A program made the translations under genes and the position numbers. DNA of 7,175 nucleotides from Verrucomicrobiota bacterium (GTDB taxonomy: Bacteria > Verrucomicrobiota > Verrucomicrobiae > Chthoniobacterales > UBA10450): assembly GCA_005887855.1 (NCBI GenBank), contig VBQB01000267.1, positions 6,285-13,459 on the forward strand, written 5' to 3'. Position 1 is the first letter of the stretch, and each line of letters starts with the position of its first letter. The notes beneath the pieces are model-generated. The model made no database searches. It saw only the letters and a list, made by a program, of their open reading frames with translations, and was not told where the DNA came from. Below are positions 1 to 6,474 of this stretch, in pieces.

Positions 1-87
1 CCGAAAAATAGGGAAAGCACCGGCGTCATAAGAGTAGGTTAGTAAACACCGATTGCCCGTCGATATTCAAATGGACGATTTGCCGAC

Positions 88-195
88 GTGGTTAAAATAG
101 TCATTTGGTTGCTGGTGGGTGGTACGCTGACCTATGCCGTTGTGATGAGCGTGCTGTCAATTGCAGGTCATGAAGGAGCTCTTCTTTCGCGATAG
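88..195 (+). CDS. possible small single-span membrane protein
   Basis: This is a tentative call in the otherwise gene-free stretch 1-216. A GTG at 88 opens a 35-codon frame ending at TAG 193-195. The product has one hydrophobic run (about residues 3-26, containing WLLVGG and YAVVMSVLSIAG) followed by GHEG and a short tail, the shape of a one-helix membrane peptide. In-frame stops at 40-42 and 43-45 bound it upstream. No Shine-Dalgarno sequence precedes the GTG, and a second in-frame start (ATG 145) would leave little of the helix. A strong ribosome-binding-like AAGGAG at 173-178 has no start codon at a usable distance. A TAAAAT (93-98) resembles a -10 box but lacks a matching -35. The ORF could equally be chance or a remnant. 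Confidence 0.2.
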   Translation: MVKIVIWLLVGGTLTYAVVMSVLSIAGHEGALLSR

Positions 196-216
196 ACTAA
201 TCGTCCCGGCTGCGCT

Positions 217-675
217 ATGAATAGTCGCATTATGTTTGGTCTGAAGAAGGGAGTCACTCGACCGATAGTTCTTTCCGCCATCGTGCTGGCTGTTCTCTTG
301 CCTGTGCTGCACCTCCACCCCGATTACGGCCACGAACACACAGATCATGGAATGCACCACGGCACAGTAATCCATGCTGATTTTTTTGCAGCCTTCGCGC
401 GTAGCCACGGTGGAAAATTAACCGACTACACAGTCTGGGACGAGAGTCCAGCTAGCCTACCTGACCAGATCAGCCTCGTGACTCTCGCCTCTCGCGACCT
501 TTGGTCGTTCCCCGCTGCTCATCAAAGCGATATCGCTTTTCTCCTCTTTGTCGAGCCGTTAAGTTCGCCCGAGAGTCTGCATTGCAGATGGGCTCCCAAA
601 CGCGAACATCCACCTCCGACAAAAGTATTCTACCTAAATCTAAACTCTCCTCGTTCTCCCCCACAGTTAACATAG
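217..675 (+). CDS. small exported or membrane-anchored His-rich protein
   Basis: A 152-residue protein of unknown function. After a basic start (K10, K11, R15) comes a hydrophobic segment at about residues 17-32, a signal peptide or membrane anchor. No clear cleavage site is visible. Directly after it lies a histidine cluster: H32, H34, H39, H41, H44, H47, H48 and H53, mixed with Asp and Glu, a good candidate for binding Zn, Cu, Ni or Co in the periplasm. The middle is undistinguished. The C-terminus (about 133-150) is proline-rich. Similar small His-rich proteins often lead RND metal-efflux operons, so I infer an accessory metal-binding role from content and from the CzcC gene 84 bases downstream. 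The start is uncertain because no Shine-Dalgarno precedes ATG 217. ATG 217 overlaps the TGA of an upstream 16-codon frame (170-220), which could couple translation. In-frame ATG 232 is the alternative start. Confidence 0.7.
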   Translation: MNSRIMFGLKKGVTRPIVLSAIVLAVLLPVLHLHPDYGHEHTDHGMHHGTVIHADFFAAFARSHGGKLTDYTVWDESPASLPDQISLVTLASRDLWSFPAAHQSDIAFLLFVEPLSSPESLHCRWAPKREHPPPTKVFYLNLNSPRSPPQLT

Positions 676-759
676 TCCTCTGGTACCGGGAAAATGATTC
701 CTTGCGGCAGGCCTTCGATGCTCGCCGATAAACGCTCTCGTTTCTAATTCGGGGAAGCA

Positions 760-2133
760 ATGGCCCCGAGATTTGGCGTGATTTTTATGAACTTCAATTT
801 ACCGCTCAAGCTGTGCCGCGCGATCTCCGTTGCGGTGCTGGTCGCCAGTTCCACGACGTTCAACTCAGACGGAGCAGAGAAACCTCCTTCCGACTCCATC
901 AAGGTAACCACACCAACCACCCAGATGACACTCGAAACAGTGGTTGCGGATGTCCTGGAACACAATCCCGAACTCAATTTCTACAGCGCCGAGATTGCCG
1001 CGGCCAAAGGCGGAGAGCGAACCGCGGCGGCATGGGTCAATCCAGAGCTTTCTACCACAGTCGGCGACAAACGGGTGACAGGCGCTGGACCGACTTCTGA
1101 AGGTGTCGCCTGGTCGGTGTCAGTGCGACAGCCCTTCGAATGGCCGGGGCGCATTCCACTCAGGAAGGCGATCGCCAACCAACAGATACAATTGGCCGAG
1201 CTGGGCTTCGCCCGGTTCAAAGCTGCGCTGGCCGCACGAACACGCTCAGTCGCGTACGGCTTGTTCGCGGCCCAGCAAAAGACAGCGGCGGCGCGGGAAG
1301 TCGCCGACCGTTTTCATGTCTTGCGGCAAGTGCTGGTGCAACGGGACCCGGCCGGAATCACGCCGGAGCTAGAACTGCGCATCATCGAGGCGACGGAGAT
1401 CACGATGCTCCGCAAGGCCAGTGAGGCGTCGGTGGCAGAGCAAGCAGCATTGCTCGAATTGAACCAACTGCGCGGTCAACCGTGGCAGCAGACGATGAAG
1501 ATTGCACCGGTAGATCTGGCATTCACCGCTGCGCCGGAGCAAGAAGCTCTTTTGGTGGCGGCGAGAGCAAGCAATTTCGAGATCCGGATGCGCCAAGTCG
1601 AATTGGAACAACAAGGCTTTAAGGTAGATCTAGCGAAGAAAGACGCTTATCCGTCGTTCACCGTGTGGCCCTATTTTTCCCAGGAGCGAGCGGGGGATCG
1701 CGAGCGACAAATGGGTATCGGCATTTCGGTGCCACTACCCCTCTGGAACCGCAATGAGGGAAATATCGAGACCGCCACGGCCCGGCAAAAGCAGGCGGAA
1801 ACTTCGATGTATGTTACGCAGCGGACCATCGAGCGGCAAGTCGTCGAGAAGGCGTTGATGTATCAGACGAAGTTAACTGAGATGGCGAAGTGGCGCCCGG
1901 AGTCGGTGGCTGAATTTCGCAAAGCGGCGGAATTGGCCGACCGTCACTACCGGCTCGGTGCGGTGCCAATTGCGACTTACGTCGAGCTGCAAAAACAATA
2001 CCTCGAAGCGACCGAGGCGCTGCTGGAAACCCGGCGCGAGGCGCTCGAAGCCGGGCAACAACTGGAACTACTCACCGGGCTGGACATCCACGCGATTCGT
2101 ACCAATCCGGCCAGCAAATCTCCGAAACCTTAA
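760..2133 (+). CDS. czcC: CzcC-like outer membrane efflux protein (TolC family)
   Basis: Outer-membrane channel subunit of a tripartite heavy-metal RND efflux system. It trimerises and gives the pump and its adaptor an exit across the outer membrane. The 457 residues fit the CzcC/CusC class. Two outer-membrane-efflux repeats are visible. The first runs from about residue 57 (LETVVADVLEHNPEL, then NPELSTTVGD and the strand-like VAWSVSVRQPFEWPGR) through long helices to about 240. The second starts near 262 (AYPSFTVWPYFSQER, GIGISVPLPLWNRNEGN) and ends in helices to about 440. An N-terminal hydrophobic stretch (about 17-32) is the likely signal peptide. I see no lipobox. GGGGA at 751-755, four bases ahead, favours ATG 760. 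ATG 787 would give a more classical signal peptide but has no ribosome-binding site. The next gene, the pump, starts 12 bases after the stop, so co-transcription and translational coupling are likely. The substrate cannot be read from this subunit. Confidence 0.92.
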   Translation: MAPRFGVIFMNFNLPLKLCRAISVAVLVASSTTFNSDGAEKPPSDSIKVTTPTTQMTLETVVADVLEHNPELNFYSAEIAAAKGGERTAAAWVNPELSTTVGDKRVTGAGPTSEGVAWSVSVRQPFEWPGRIPLRKAIANQQIQLAELGFARFKAALAARTRSVAYGLFAAQQKTAAAREVADRFHVLRQVLVQRDPAGITPELELRIIEATEITMLRKASEASVAEQAALLELNQLRGQPWQQTMKIAPVDLAFTAAPEQEALLVAARASNFEIRMRQVELEQQGFKVDLAKKDAYPSFTVWPYFSQERAGDRERQMGIGISVPLPLWNRNEGNIETATARQKQAETSMYVTQRTIERQVVEKALMYQTKLTEMAKWRPESVAEFRKAAELADRHYRLGAVPIATYVELQKQYLEATEALLETRREALEAGQQLELLTGLDIHAIRTNPASKSPKP

Positions 2134-2145
2134 GGCCTGTCAGCC

Positions 2146-3777
2146 ATGATTAACAAGATTCTCGAATCTTCCATGCGCCAGCCCGGATTTATCCTGCTGG
2201 CTGCCGTAATCCTGCTCGCCGCTGGTCTCTGGTCAGCGTTACATCTGCCCATCGACGCTGTGCCTGATATTACTGCTCCACAAGTGCAGGTGAACACCGA
2301 AGTTCCGGCACTCGCCGCCGAAGAGTCGGAAAAGCTCGTCACGCATCCCATCGAAATTGCTCTGGCCGGCATGCCCGGCGTAGACGAAATGCGCTCGCTG
2401 ACGAAGTTCGGTCTCTCGCAGGTGACGATCCAATTTAAGGACGGGACTGACATCTACCGCGCGCGCCAGCTCGTAGCCGAGCGCCTTCAAGGAGTATTGG
2501 AGCGCTTGCCTGCGGGCGCGCGACCCAAACTCGCGCCGATCAGCACGGGCCTGGGGGAAATCTTTTACTACACCGTGAATTACCGTGCCGACGCGAAGAA
2601 TAAACCGGTGGCGGAATTGGAGCAGTTGATCGAGTTGAGCGAAATCCAGGAATACGTAATCAAGCCGCTGCTTCGCACCGTTCCGGGCATCGCTGAAATC
2701 AACGAGAGCGGCGGCTACGAAAAGCAATTCGTCGTTCAGCCCAAACCCGATTTGCTGGCCCAAGTGGGCATGAGTTTCAACGAATTGGCTGACCTTGTCG
2801 CGCAGAACGTTGAGAATGCAGGCGGCGGTATTATCAGCCGCGGCACCGAACAACTCACCATCCGCGCCGTGAGCCGCGTGAACGATGCGGAAGATATCGC
2901 CAATCTGCCGCTCAAATTCGGCGCCGGCGTCACGCCGCTTCTTGTCAAAGACGTGGCCGAAGTACGGCCCGGAACCAAGTTCCGCACCGGCGCGGCCACG
3001 CTCAACGGCCATGAGGCGGTGATTGGCACGACGATGATGCTCGCCGGCGAGAACAGCCGCGACGTTGCCGAACGGGTCAAGGCGCGTATTGCCGAAATTC
3101 AGAGCAAGCTGCCCGAGGGCGTAGAGATTCAGATACAATACGACCGCTCCCAGCTTATCGATCGGACGGTCCGTACCGTCAGGACCAACCTGTTCGAAGG
3201 CGCGGTGCTCGTGGTTGCAGTGCTGCTTGTCTTACTCGGCAACTGGCGCGCGGCGCTCATCGTCGCCTCCGCGATCCCGCTTTCGTTCCTCTTCGCGCTC
3301 ATGGGCATGACACGATTCGGTATCTCGGGAAACCTGATGAGCCTCGGTGCGGTGGACTTCGGCCTTATCATCGACGGCGCGGTCGTTATCGTGGAGAACG
3401 TCGTCCGCCGACTTGGCCAACGGCAGCACGAGCTTGGACGCGCGCTCACGGTCGAGGAACGAGCGCATACCGTGCTCGCCGCTGCAAAACAGGTCGGCAA
3501 TCCGATGTTCTTCGGCGTGGTCATCATCACGGTCGTCTATATCCCGATTCTCGCGTTGACAGGCATTGAAGGAAAAATGTTTCATCCGATGGCGCTAACC
3601 GTCATGCTCGCGCTCGCAGGGGCGTTGGTGCTCTCGCTCACGTTGATGCCGGTGCTTTGCTCCTTTGTTTTGCGCGGCAAAGTTCATGAAGGCGACAAGC
3701 ATTACGACTTCGCTGGATCGTGGTCATGGCTGCCGTCGCGATATTTGCCGGGTCGCTTTGGCTGTTTCAGCATCTAG
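2146..3777 (+). CDS. czcA: CzcA-like heavy-metal RND pump, N-terminal half (frameshifted)
   Basis: Inner-membrane proton-driven pump that exports divalent cations from the periplasm. Family members are about 1040-1065 residues in one chain. This frame supplies the first half only. Visible in order: first membrane helix (about 13-33) followed by LPIDAVPDITAPQVQVNTE; the first large periplasmic porter/docking region; then helices 2-6 (about 349-508). Helix 4 has the CzcA-type proton-relay signature DFGLIIDGAVVIVEN with D404, D410 and E417, which points to the Zn/Co/Cd/Ni branch of HME-RND pumps; CusA-type copper/silver pumps lack the first Asp. Homology stops near RGKVHEGDK (510-518). The last 25 residues read in the wrong frame to TAG at 3775. 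The pump continues in another frame from about 3699. AAGG at 2132-2135, overlapping the czcC stop, can serve as ribosome-binding site. As written, this half alone should not form a working pump. Confidence 0.88.
   Translation: MINKILESSMRQPGFILLAAVILLAAGLWSALHLPIDAVPDITAPQVQVNTEVPALAAEESEKLVTHPIEIALAGMPGVDEMRSLTKFGLSQVTIQFKDGTDIYRARQLVAERLQGVLERLPAGARPKLAPISTGLGEIFYYTVNYRADAKNKPVAELEQLIELSEIQEYVIKPLLRTVPGIAEINESGGYEKQFVVQPKPDLLAQVGMSFNELADLVAQNVENAGGGIISRGTEQLTIRAVSRVNDAEDIANLPLKFGAGVTPLLVKDVAEVRPGTKFRTGAATLNGHEAVIGTTMMLAGENSRDVAERVKARIAEIQSKLPEGVEIQIQYDRSQLIDRTVRTVRTNLFEGAVLVVAVLLVLLGNWRAALIVASAIPLSFLFALMGMTRFGISGNLMSLGAVDFGLIIDGAVVIVENVVRRLGQRQHELGRALTVEERAHTVLAAAKQVGNPMFFGVVIITVVYIPILALTGIEGKMFHPMALTVMLALAGALVLSLTLMPVLCSFVLRGKVHEGDKHYDFAGSWSWLPSRYLPGRFGCFSI
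3691..3702 (+). other. lesion joining two czcA frames (deletion plus frameshift)
   Basis: Up to about K518 (3697-3699) the first frame is recognisable pump sequence (RGKVHEGDK). From 3699 a different frame reads ALRLRWIVVMAAV, which matches the conserved lead-in to helix 7 of CzcA-type pumps (ALRxRWxVV). That second frame is closed upstream by TGA at 3687-3689. By my recollection, CzcA and CusA have about 50 residues between the RGK motif and the GxEF motif after helix 7. Joining the two frames here leaves about 32. One loss of about 52-58 bases (1 modulo 3) therefore explains both the frame change and the shortfall. There is no slippery heptamer, so programmed frameshifting is unlikely. A true deletion and a sequencing or assembly collapse both remain possible. 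Confidence 0.75.
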
Positions 3778-5252
3778 GGGCGGAGTTTGTGCCCAAACTC
3801 GACGAGGGTTCGATCACCGCAATGCTCTACAAGCCCGTGGGTATGAGCTTGGAGGAATCCCTTAGGACCGACATCGAAGTCGAGAACCGGTTATTCAAGG
3901 AATTTCCGGAGATCACCCGCGTCTTCACCCGCATCGGCACGAGCGAAATCGCCACCGACCCGATGCCGCCCAACGAGAGCGACGTTTACATCTTCTACAA
4001 GCCGGTTGCCGACTGGCCGAAAACGCCCGAGCGTCCGGCGAATAAAGCGGAATTGCGCGAGCAGATCGAGGCTATGCTCAAAAAAATCAATCCGGACTAT
4101 AGCATCCTCTTTGGGCAGCCCATCGAGATGCGCTTCAACGAAATGCTTGAAGGCACGAAAGCCGAGTTGTCCGTTAAGATTTTCGGTAGCGACTACGACG
4201 TGCTTGAAAAATACGCCGAACAGATCAAGGGCATCCTCGAAAAGACGCCCGGCGTAGCGCAGGTCGAATTCGAGACCGAGGGGCGCACGCCACAACTGCA
4301 GATGCAGATCAAGCGTGATGTGCTGCGGCGCTATAACCTCCAGGCGGGCGAGGCGAATAAAGCCATCAGCGTCGCGCTGGCCGGCCGCGAGGTCGGTATT
4401 ATCGTCGATGGCAACCGCAGGCACGACATTGTGGTGCGGATGCCCGAACAACTGCGCTCGCATGATGAGCAAATCAGGAAGTTGCCGGTGCGGGTCGGGC
4501 AGAATGGTCTCATCCCGCTTGGAAAACTGGTGGAGTTTAAGACGCTCAAGGCGGTCGAACCCATTCGGCGCGATGCCGGCCAGCGCCGCGCTGCGCTCAT
4601 GGTGAACCTAAAGGTGAGCGACGTGGAAGGTTTTGTCCGCGAAGCCGAGCGGCGCATCAAGGAACAGGTGCGTTTGCCGGACAACTACATTCTAGAATTT
4701 GGCGGTCAGTTTAAAAATCTGCAAGAAGCCCGCACGCGCCTTGCCGTGGTCGTTCCCTCGGCCTTGGCGCTCATCTTTGTGCTCATCTTTTTTGCGTTCG
4801 GCAGCCTTCGACAGGCGTTGTTGGTCTACTCCGGGATTCCCCTGGCCCTTACCGGTGGCATCCTCGCACTCTGGCTGCGCAGCATGCCGTTCAGCATTAC
4901 GGCTGCGGTGGGTTTCATCGCGCTCTCCGGTGTGGCAGTTCTGAACGGCCTAGTGATGATCAGTTACTTCAACCAGCTCCGCGAAGAGGGTAAATCCATC
5001 CGCGACTCGGTGATCGAAGGCTCGCTCACTCGCTTGCGTCCAGTACTGATGACTGCTTTGGTGGCGAGTCTCGGTTTCGTGCCGATGGCGATAGCCACGG
5101 GCGCAGGAGCGGAAGTGCAGCGTCCGCTCGCAACCGTCGTTATCGGCGGCATCCTCAGTTCCACGTTCCTAACTCTGGTGCTGCTGCCGGTGCTTTACGA
5201 GTGGGTTGAACGCAGAGTAGCCGTCAGGGTATCCGGCAATGAAAACCGATGA
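3720..5252 (+). CDS. czcA: CzcA-like heavy-metal RND pump, C-terminal half (frameshifted)
   Basis: Second half of the pump begun at 2146, in a different frame. From the nominal GTG at 3720 it has 510 residues, but pump homology in this frame already begins at about 3699 (ALRLRWIVV), so the GTG is only the first available start, with no ribosome-binding site. Helix 7 occupies the first 20 residues, followed by GAEFVPKLDEGS. The second periplasmic porter domain (about 30-335) carries FGQPIEMRFNEMLEGTKAEL, typical of metal pumps, and RRHDIVVRMPEQ. Helices 8-12 follow (about 340-360, 366-387, 391-416, 440-460, 468-492) with the conserved SGVAVLNGLVMISYFN and LRPVLMTALVASLGFVPMA. The C-terminus is complete and has no further lesions. 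If expressed alone, it would lack helices 1-6 and the proton-relay residues. The whole locus is best treated as a czcA pseudogene unless the lesion is an artefact. Confidence 0.85.
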   Translation: MVMAAVAIFAGSLWLFQHLGAEFVPKLDEGSITAMLYKPVGMSLEESLRTDIEVENRLFKEFPEITRVFTRIGTSEIATDPMPPNESDVYIFYKPVADWPKTPERPANKAELREQIEAMLKKINPDYSILFGQPIEMRFNEMLEGTKAELSVKIFGSDYDVLEKYAEQIKGILEKTPGVAQVEFETEGRTPQLQMQIKRDVLRRYNLQAGEANKAISVALAGREVGIIVDGNRRHDIVVRMPEQLRSHDEQIRKLPVRVGQNGLIPLGKLVEFKTLKAVEPIRRDAGQRRAALMVNLKVSDVEGFVREAERRIKEQVRLPDNYILEFGGQFKNLQEARTRLAVVVPSALALIFVLIFFAFGSLRQALLVYSGIPLALTGGILALWLRSMPFSITAAVGFIALSGVAVLNGLVMISYFNQLREEGKSIRDSVIEGSLTRLRPVLMTALVASLGFVPMAIATGAGAEVQRPLATVVIGGILSSTFLTLVLLPVLYEWVERRVAVRVSGNENR

Positions 5253-5288
5253 CCTGGTTTTCCCTACGTCGTGCGAATAGCATATCGT

Positions 5289-5304
5289 CATACCTAGGAG
5301 TATG
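5289..5304 (+). promoter_or_regulatory. dyad over the CDF gene ribosome-binding site
   Basis: CATACCTAGGAGTATG has perfect five-base arms (CATAC/GTATG) around CTAGGA. It sits 8 bases ahead of the CDF start and contains the gene's only Shine-Dalgarno (GGAG, 5297-5300). As DNA it could be a repressor site; the ATACC-N-GTAT pattern loosely recalls operators of CsoR/RcnR-type metal sensors, although the right arm is AGTAT rather than GGTAT. As RNA, the short hairpin would mask the ribosome-binding site. No such regulator is encoded here, and a 16-base dyad can arise by chance. Confidence 0.3.
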
Positions 5305-5312
5305 ATTTTCGT

Positions 5313-6254
5313 ATGTTTAATGTTGGTCATTCTCATTACCATAGTGATCCAGATCACAGCCATGATCACACGCACGGCACGATAGACCCAGTACTCCTCA
5401 CCACAGAGCGTGGCATTTGGGCGGTCAAATGGTCGCTCGTCGGCCTGGCGGCCACCGCCATACTTCAAATTATCGTCGTCGTCTTTTCTGGAAGTATCGC
5501 GCTCCTCGCCGACACGATCCATAACGTTGCCGACGCCGCGACGGGCATACCTTTATGGATTGCTTTTGCCCTGGCGCGGCGACAGACTTCCCGTCGCTTC
5601 ACTTACGGTTATGGCCGTGTGGAAGATGTAGCCGGGGTCATGATCGTCCTGACCATCTTATTCAGCGCAGTTGTAGCGGGCTATGAGTCGATCAATCGAT
5701 TGTTGCATCCCCAAGCCGTTGAGCATCTGTGGGCGGTTGCCGTAGCTTCCATTATTGGTTTTGCTGGCAATGAACTGGTGGCGATTTTGCGCATTCGCGT
5801 AGGCCGAGAGATCAACAGCGCCGCTCTCGTGGTCGACGGTTACCATTCGCGTGTGGACGGCTTGACTAGTTTAGGCGTGTTGTTTAGCGCGGTGGGCGTG
5901 TGGCTCGGCTATCCGTTGACAGACCCGATCATAGGTCTTGTCATAACGGTTGCCATCTTGCCCATAGTTTGGGAGTCAGGAAAAGCCGTTTTTACCCGCT
6001 TGCTAGACGGAGTCGATCCTGAAGTGACCGACGAAATCACCCACGCGCTGAAGCATGCCCAAGGTGTACACGACGTTACAGAAATACGGCTACGCTGGTC
6101 GGGTCATCGTTTATACGCCGAAGTCAACGTTGCTGTAAGTCCCAAACTGTCGGTTGCGGAAGCGCACGCGATTGCCATGGAAGCGAGGGGAGAAGAACAC
6201 CACCGCATCATAGAGCACACACACGAAGGCTTGGCGACCCATTCGCACCGTTAG
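5313..6254 (+). CDS. cation diffusion facilitator (CDF) metal transporter
   Basis: Inner-membrane cation/proton antiporter of the CDF family (CzcD/FieF/ZnT relatives), which moves Zn2+ and similar ions out of the cytoplasm. The 313-residue length is normal. Six helices are readable, starting with about 39-58 and the family signature SGSIALLADTIHNVADA. Helix 2 has H70-x3-D74 and helix 5 H178-x3-D182 (GYHSRVDGLTSL). Together they give the HD/HD site known to favour zinc in characterised family members. The C-terminal cytoplasmic domain (about 232-290) includes HRLYAEVNVAV. Both ends are His-rich: seven His within residues 6-21, and H296, H297, H302, H304, H310 and H312. It starts 60 bases after the pump's stop and is probably in the same operon. 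GGAG (5297-5300) lies 12 bases before ATG 5313, rather far, but ATG 5302 is out of frame and no other in-frame start exists. The gene is intact and could supply periplasmic metal to an RND exporter. Confidence 0.93.
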   Translation: MFNVGHSHYHSDPDHSHDHTHGTIDPVLLTTERGIWAVKWSLVGLAATAILQIIVVVFSGSIALLADTIHNVADAATGIPLWIAFALARRQTSRRFTYGYGRVEDVAGVMIVLTILFSAVVAGYESINRLLHPQAVEHLWAVAVASIIGFAGNELVAILRIRVGREINSAALVVDGYHSRVDGLTSLGVLFSAVGVWLGYPLTDPIIGLVITVAILPIVWESGKAVFTRLLDGVDPEVTDEITHALKHAQGVHDVTEIRLRWSGHRLYAEVNVAVSPKLSVAEAHAIAMEARGEEHHRIIEHTHEGLATHSHR

Positions 6255-6262
6255 GCAGAAGC

Positions 6263-6292
6263 GGCGCGACAACTGTAGTTCGCCTTTAGATT
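6263..6292 (+). terminator. weak hairpin after the CDF gene, possible terminator
   Basis: Starting nine bases after the CDF stop, GGCG (6263-6266) can pair with CGCC (6281-6284). The stem is extended across a bulge by GAC/GTT, and TTTAGATT follows. The stem is imperfect and the T-run is broken, so termination would be inefficient at best. The position between two apparent transcription units makes it a sensible place for one. Confidence 0.25.
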
Positions 6293-6401
6293 CCCGGACC
6301 TATTCTCATTTGCTTCACCGGCGTCGTCAAGGCTTTTGCTCTTTCCAAGAGGCAATGACTTTCTACCGTTCGTTGAAAATCCCTGCCAAATCGTTTTTTG
6401 A

Positions 6402-6416
6402 AAGGCTCGCAGCCTT
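6402..6416 (+). promoter_or_regulatory. dyad overlapping the padR -35 box
   Basis: AAGGCTCGCAGCCTT is a perfect inverted repeat with six-base arms and a three-base centre. Its right arm overlaps the first two bases of the TTGACA -35 element. T-rich sequence lies before it rather than after it on this strand, so it does not look like a terminator. Occupancy by a repressor would block the promoter, so an operator is the more natural reading. The binding protein is unknown. Confidence 0.35.
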
Positions 6417-6443
6417 GACAGAATAGTTTCCCGTCGGTATATC
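6415..6443 (+). promoter_or_regulatory. sigma70-type promoter for padR
   Basis: A perfect TTGACA at 6415-6420 is followed after exactly 17 bases by TATATC (6438-6443, four of six consensus bases). Transcription would start near 6450, leaving a leader of about 25 bases before the padR ATG at 6475. It is the best promoter match I found in the window and suggests that padR and the gene after it form a unit separate from the efflux genes. Confidence 0.6.
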
Positions 6444-6445
6444 GG

Positions 6446-6461
6446 ATTTCGATAACGAAAT
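6446..6461 (+). promoter_or_regulatory. probable operator dyad at the padR transcription start
   Basis: ATTTCGATAACGAAAT has perfect six-base arms (ATTTCG/CGAAAT) around ATAA. It begins three bases after the -10 box and spans the predicted start site, ending 13 bases before the padR ATG. PadR proteins are dimeric winged-helix repressors that commonly control their own promoter, so this is the leading candidate for an autoregulatory site. It does not contain the ATGT-N8-ACAT pattern described for the phenolic-acid PadR, so the assignment rests on position and symmetry. Confidence 0.45.
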
Positions 6462-6474
6462 TAGAATGCGGTGA

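Noticed and set aside
470..760. 96-codon minus-strand and 76-codon plus-strand ORFs in 470-760
   Set aside because: Both are low-complexity, basic or Ser-rich frames overlapping the His-rich gene, with no domain or ribosome-binding support.
2239..3138. 299-codon open frame on the minus strand inside czcA
   Set aside because: It lies entirely opposite clear RND pump sequence, has no recognisable domain, and looks like a mirror of the GC-biased codons of the real gene.
3690..3725. Programmed ribosomal frameshift joining the two czcA frames
   Set aside because: There is no slippery heptamer or obvious downstream structure, and frameshifting would not restore the roughly 18 missing residues.
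3891..4472. 193-codon minus-strand open frame opposite the second half of czcA
   Set aside because: It is a shadow of conserved pump porter-domain coding sequence, with no family features of its own.
5302..5385. 27-codon hydrophobic ORF (MIFVCLMLVILITIVIQI...) overlapping the CDF start
   Set aside because: GGAG ends only one base before its ATG, too close for initiation. The Ile/Met/Thr richness is a by-product of reading the CDF's His-rich CAT/CAC codons in another frame.
6402..6416. Rho-independent terminator for the CDF transcript
   Set aside because: The stem is short with a three-base loop and no T-run follows on this strand. It overlaps a consensus -35 box, so an operator is more likely.
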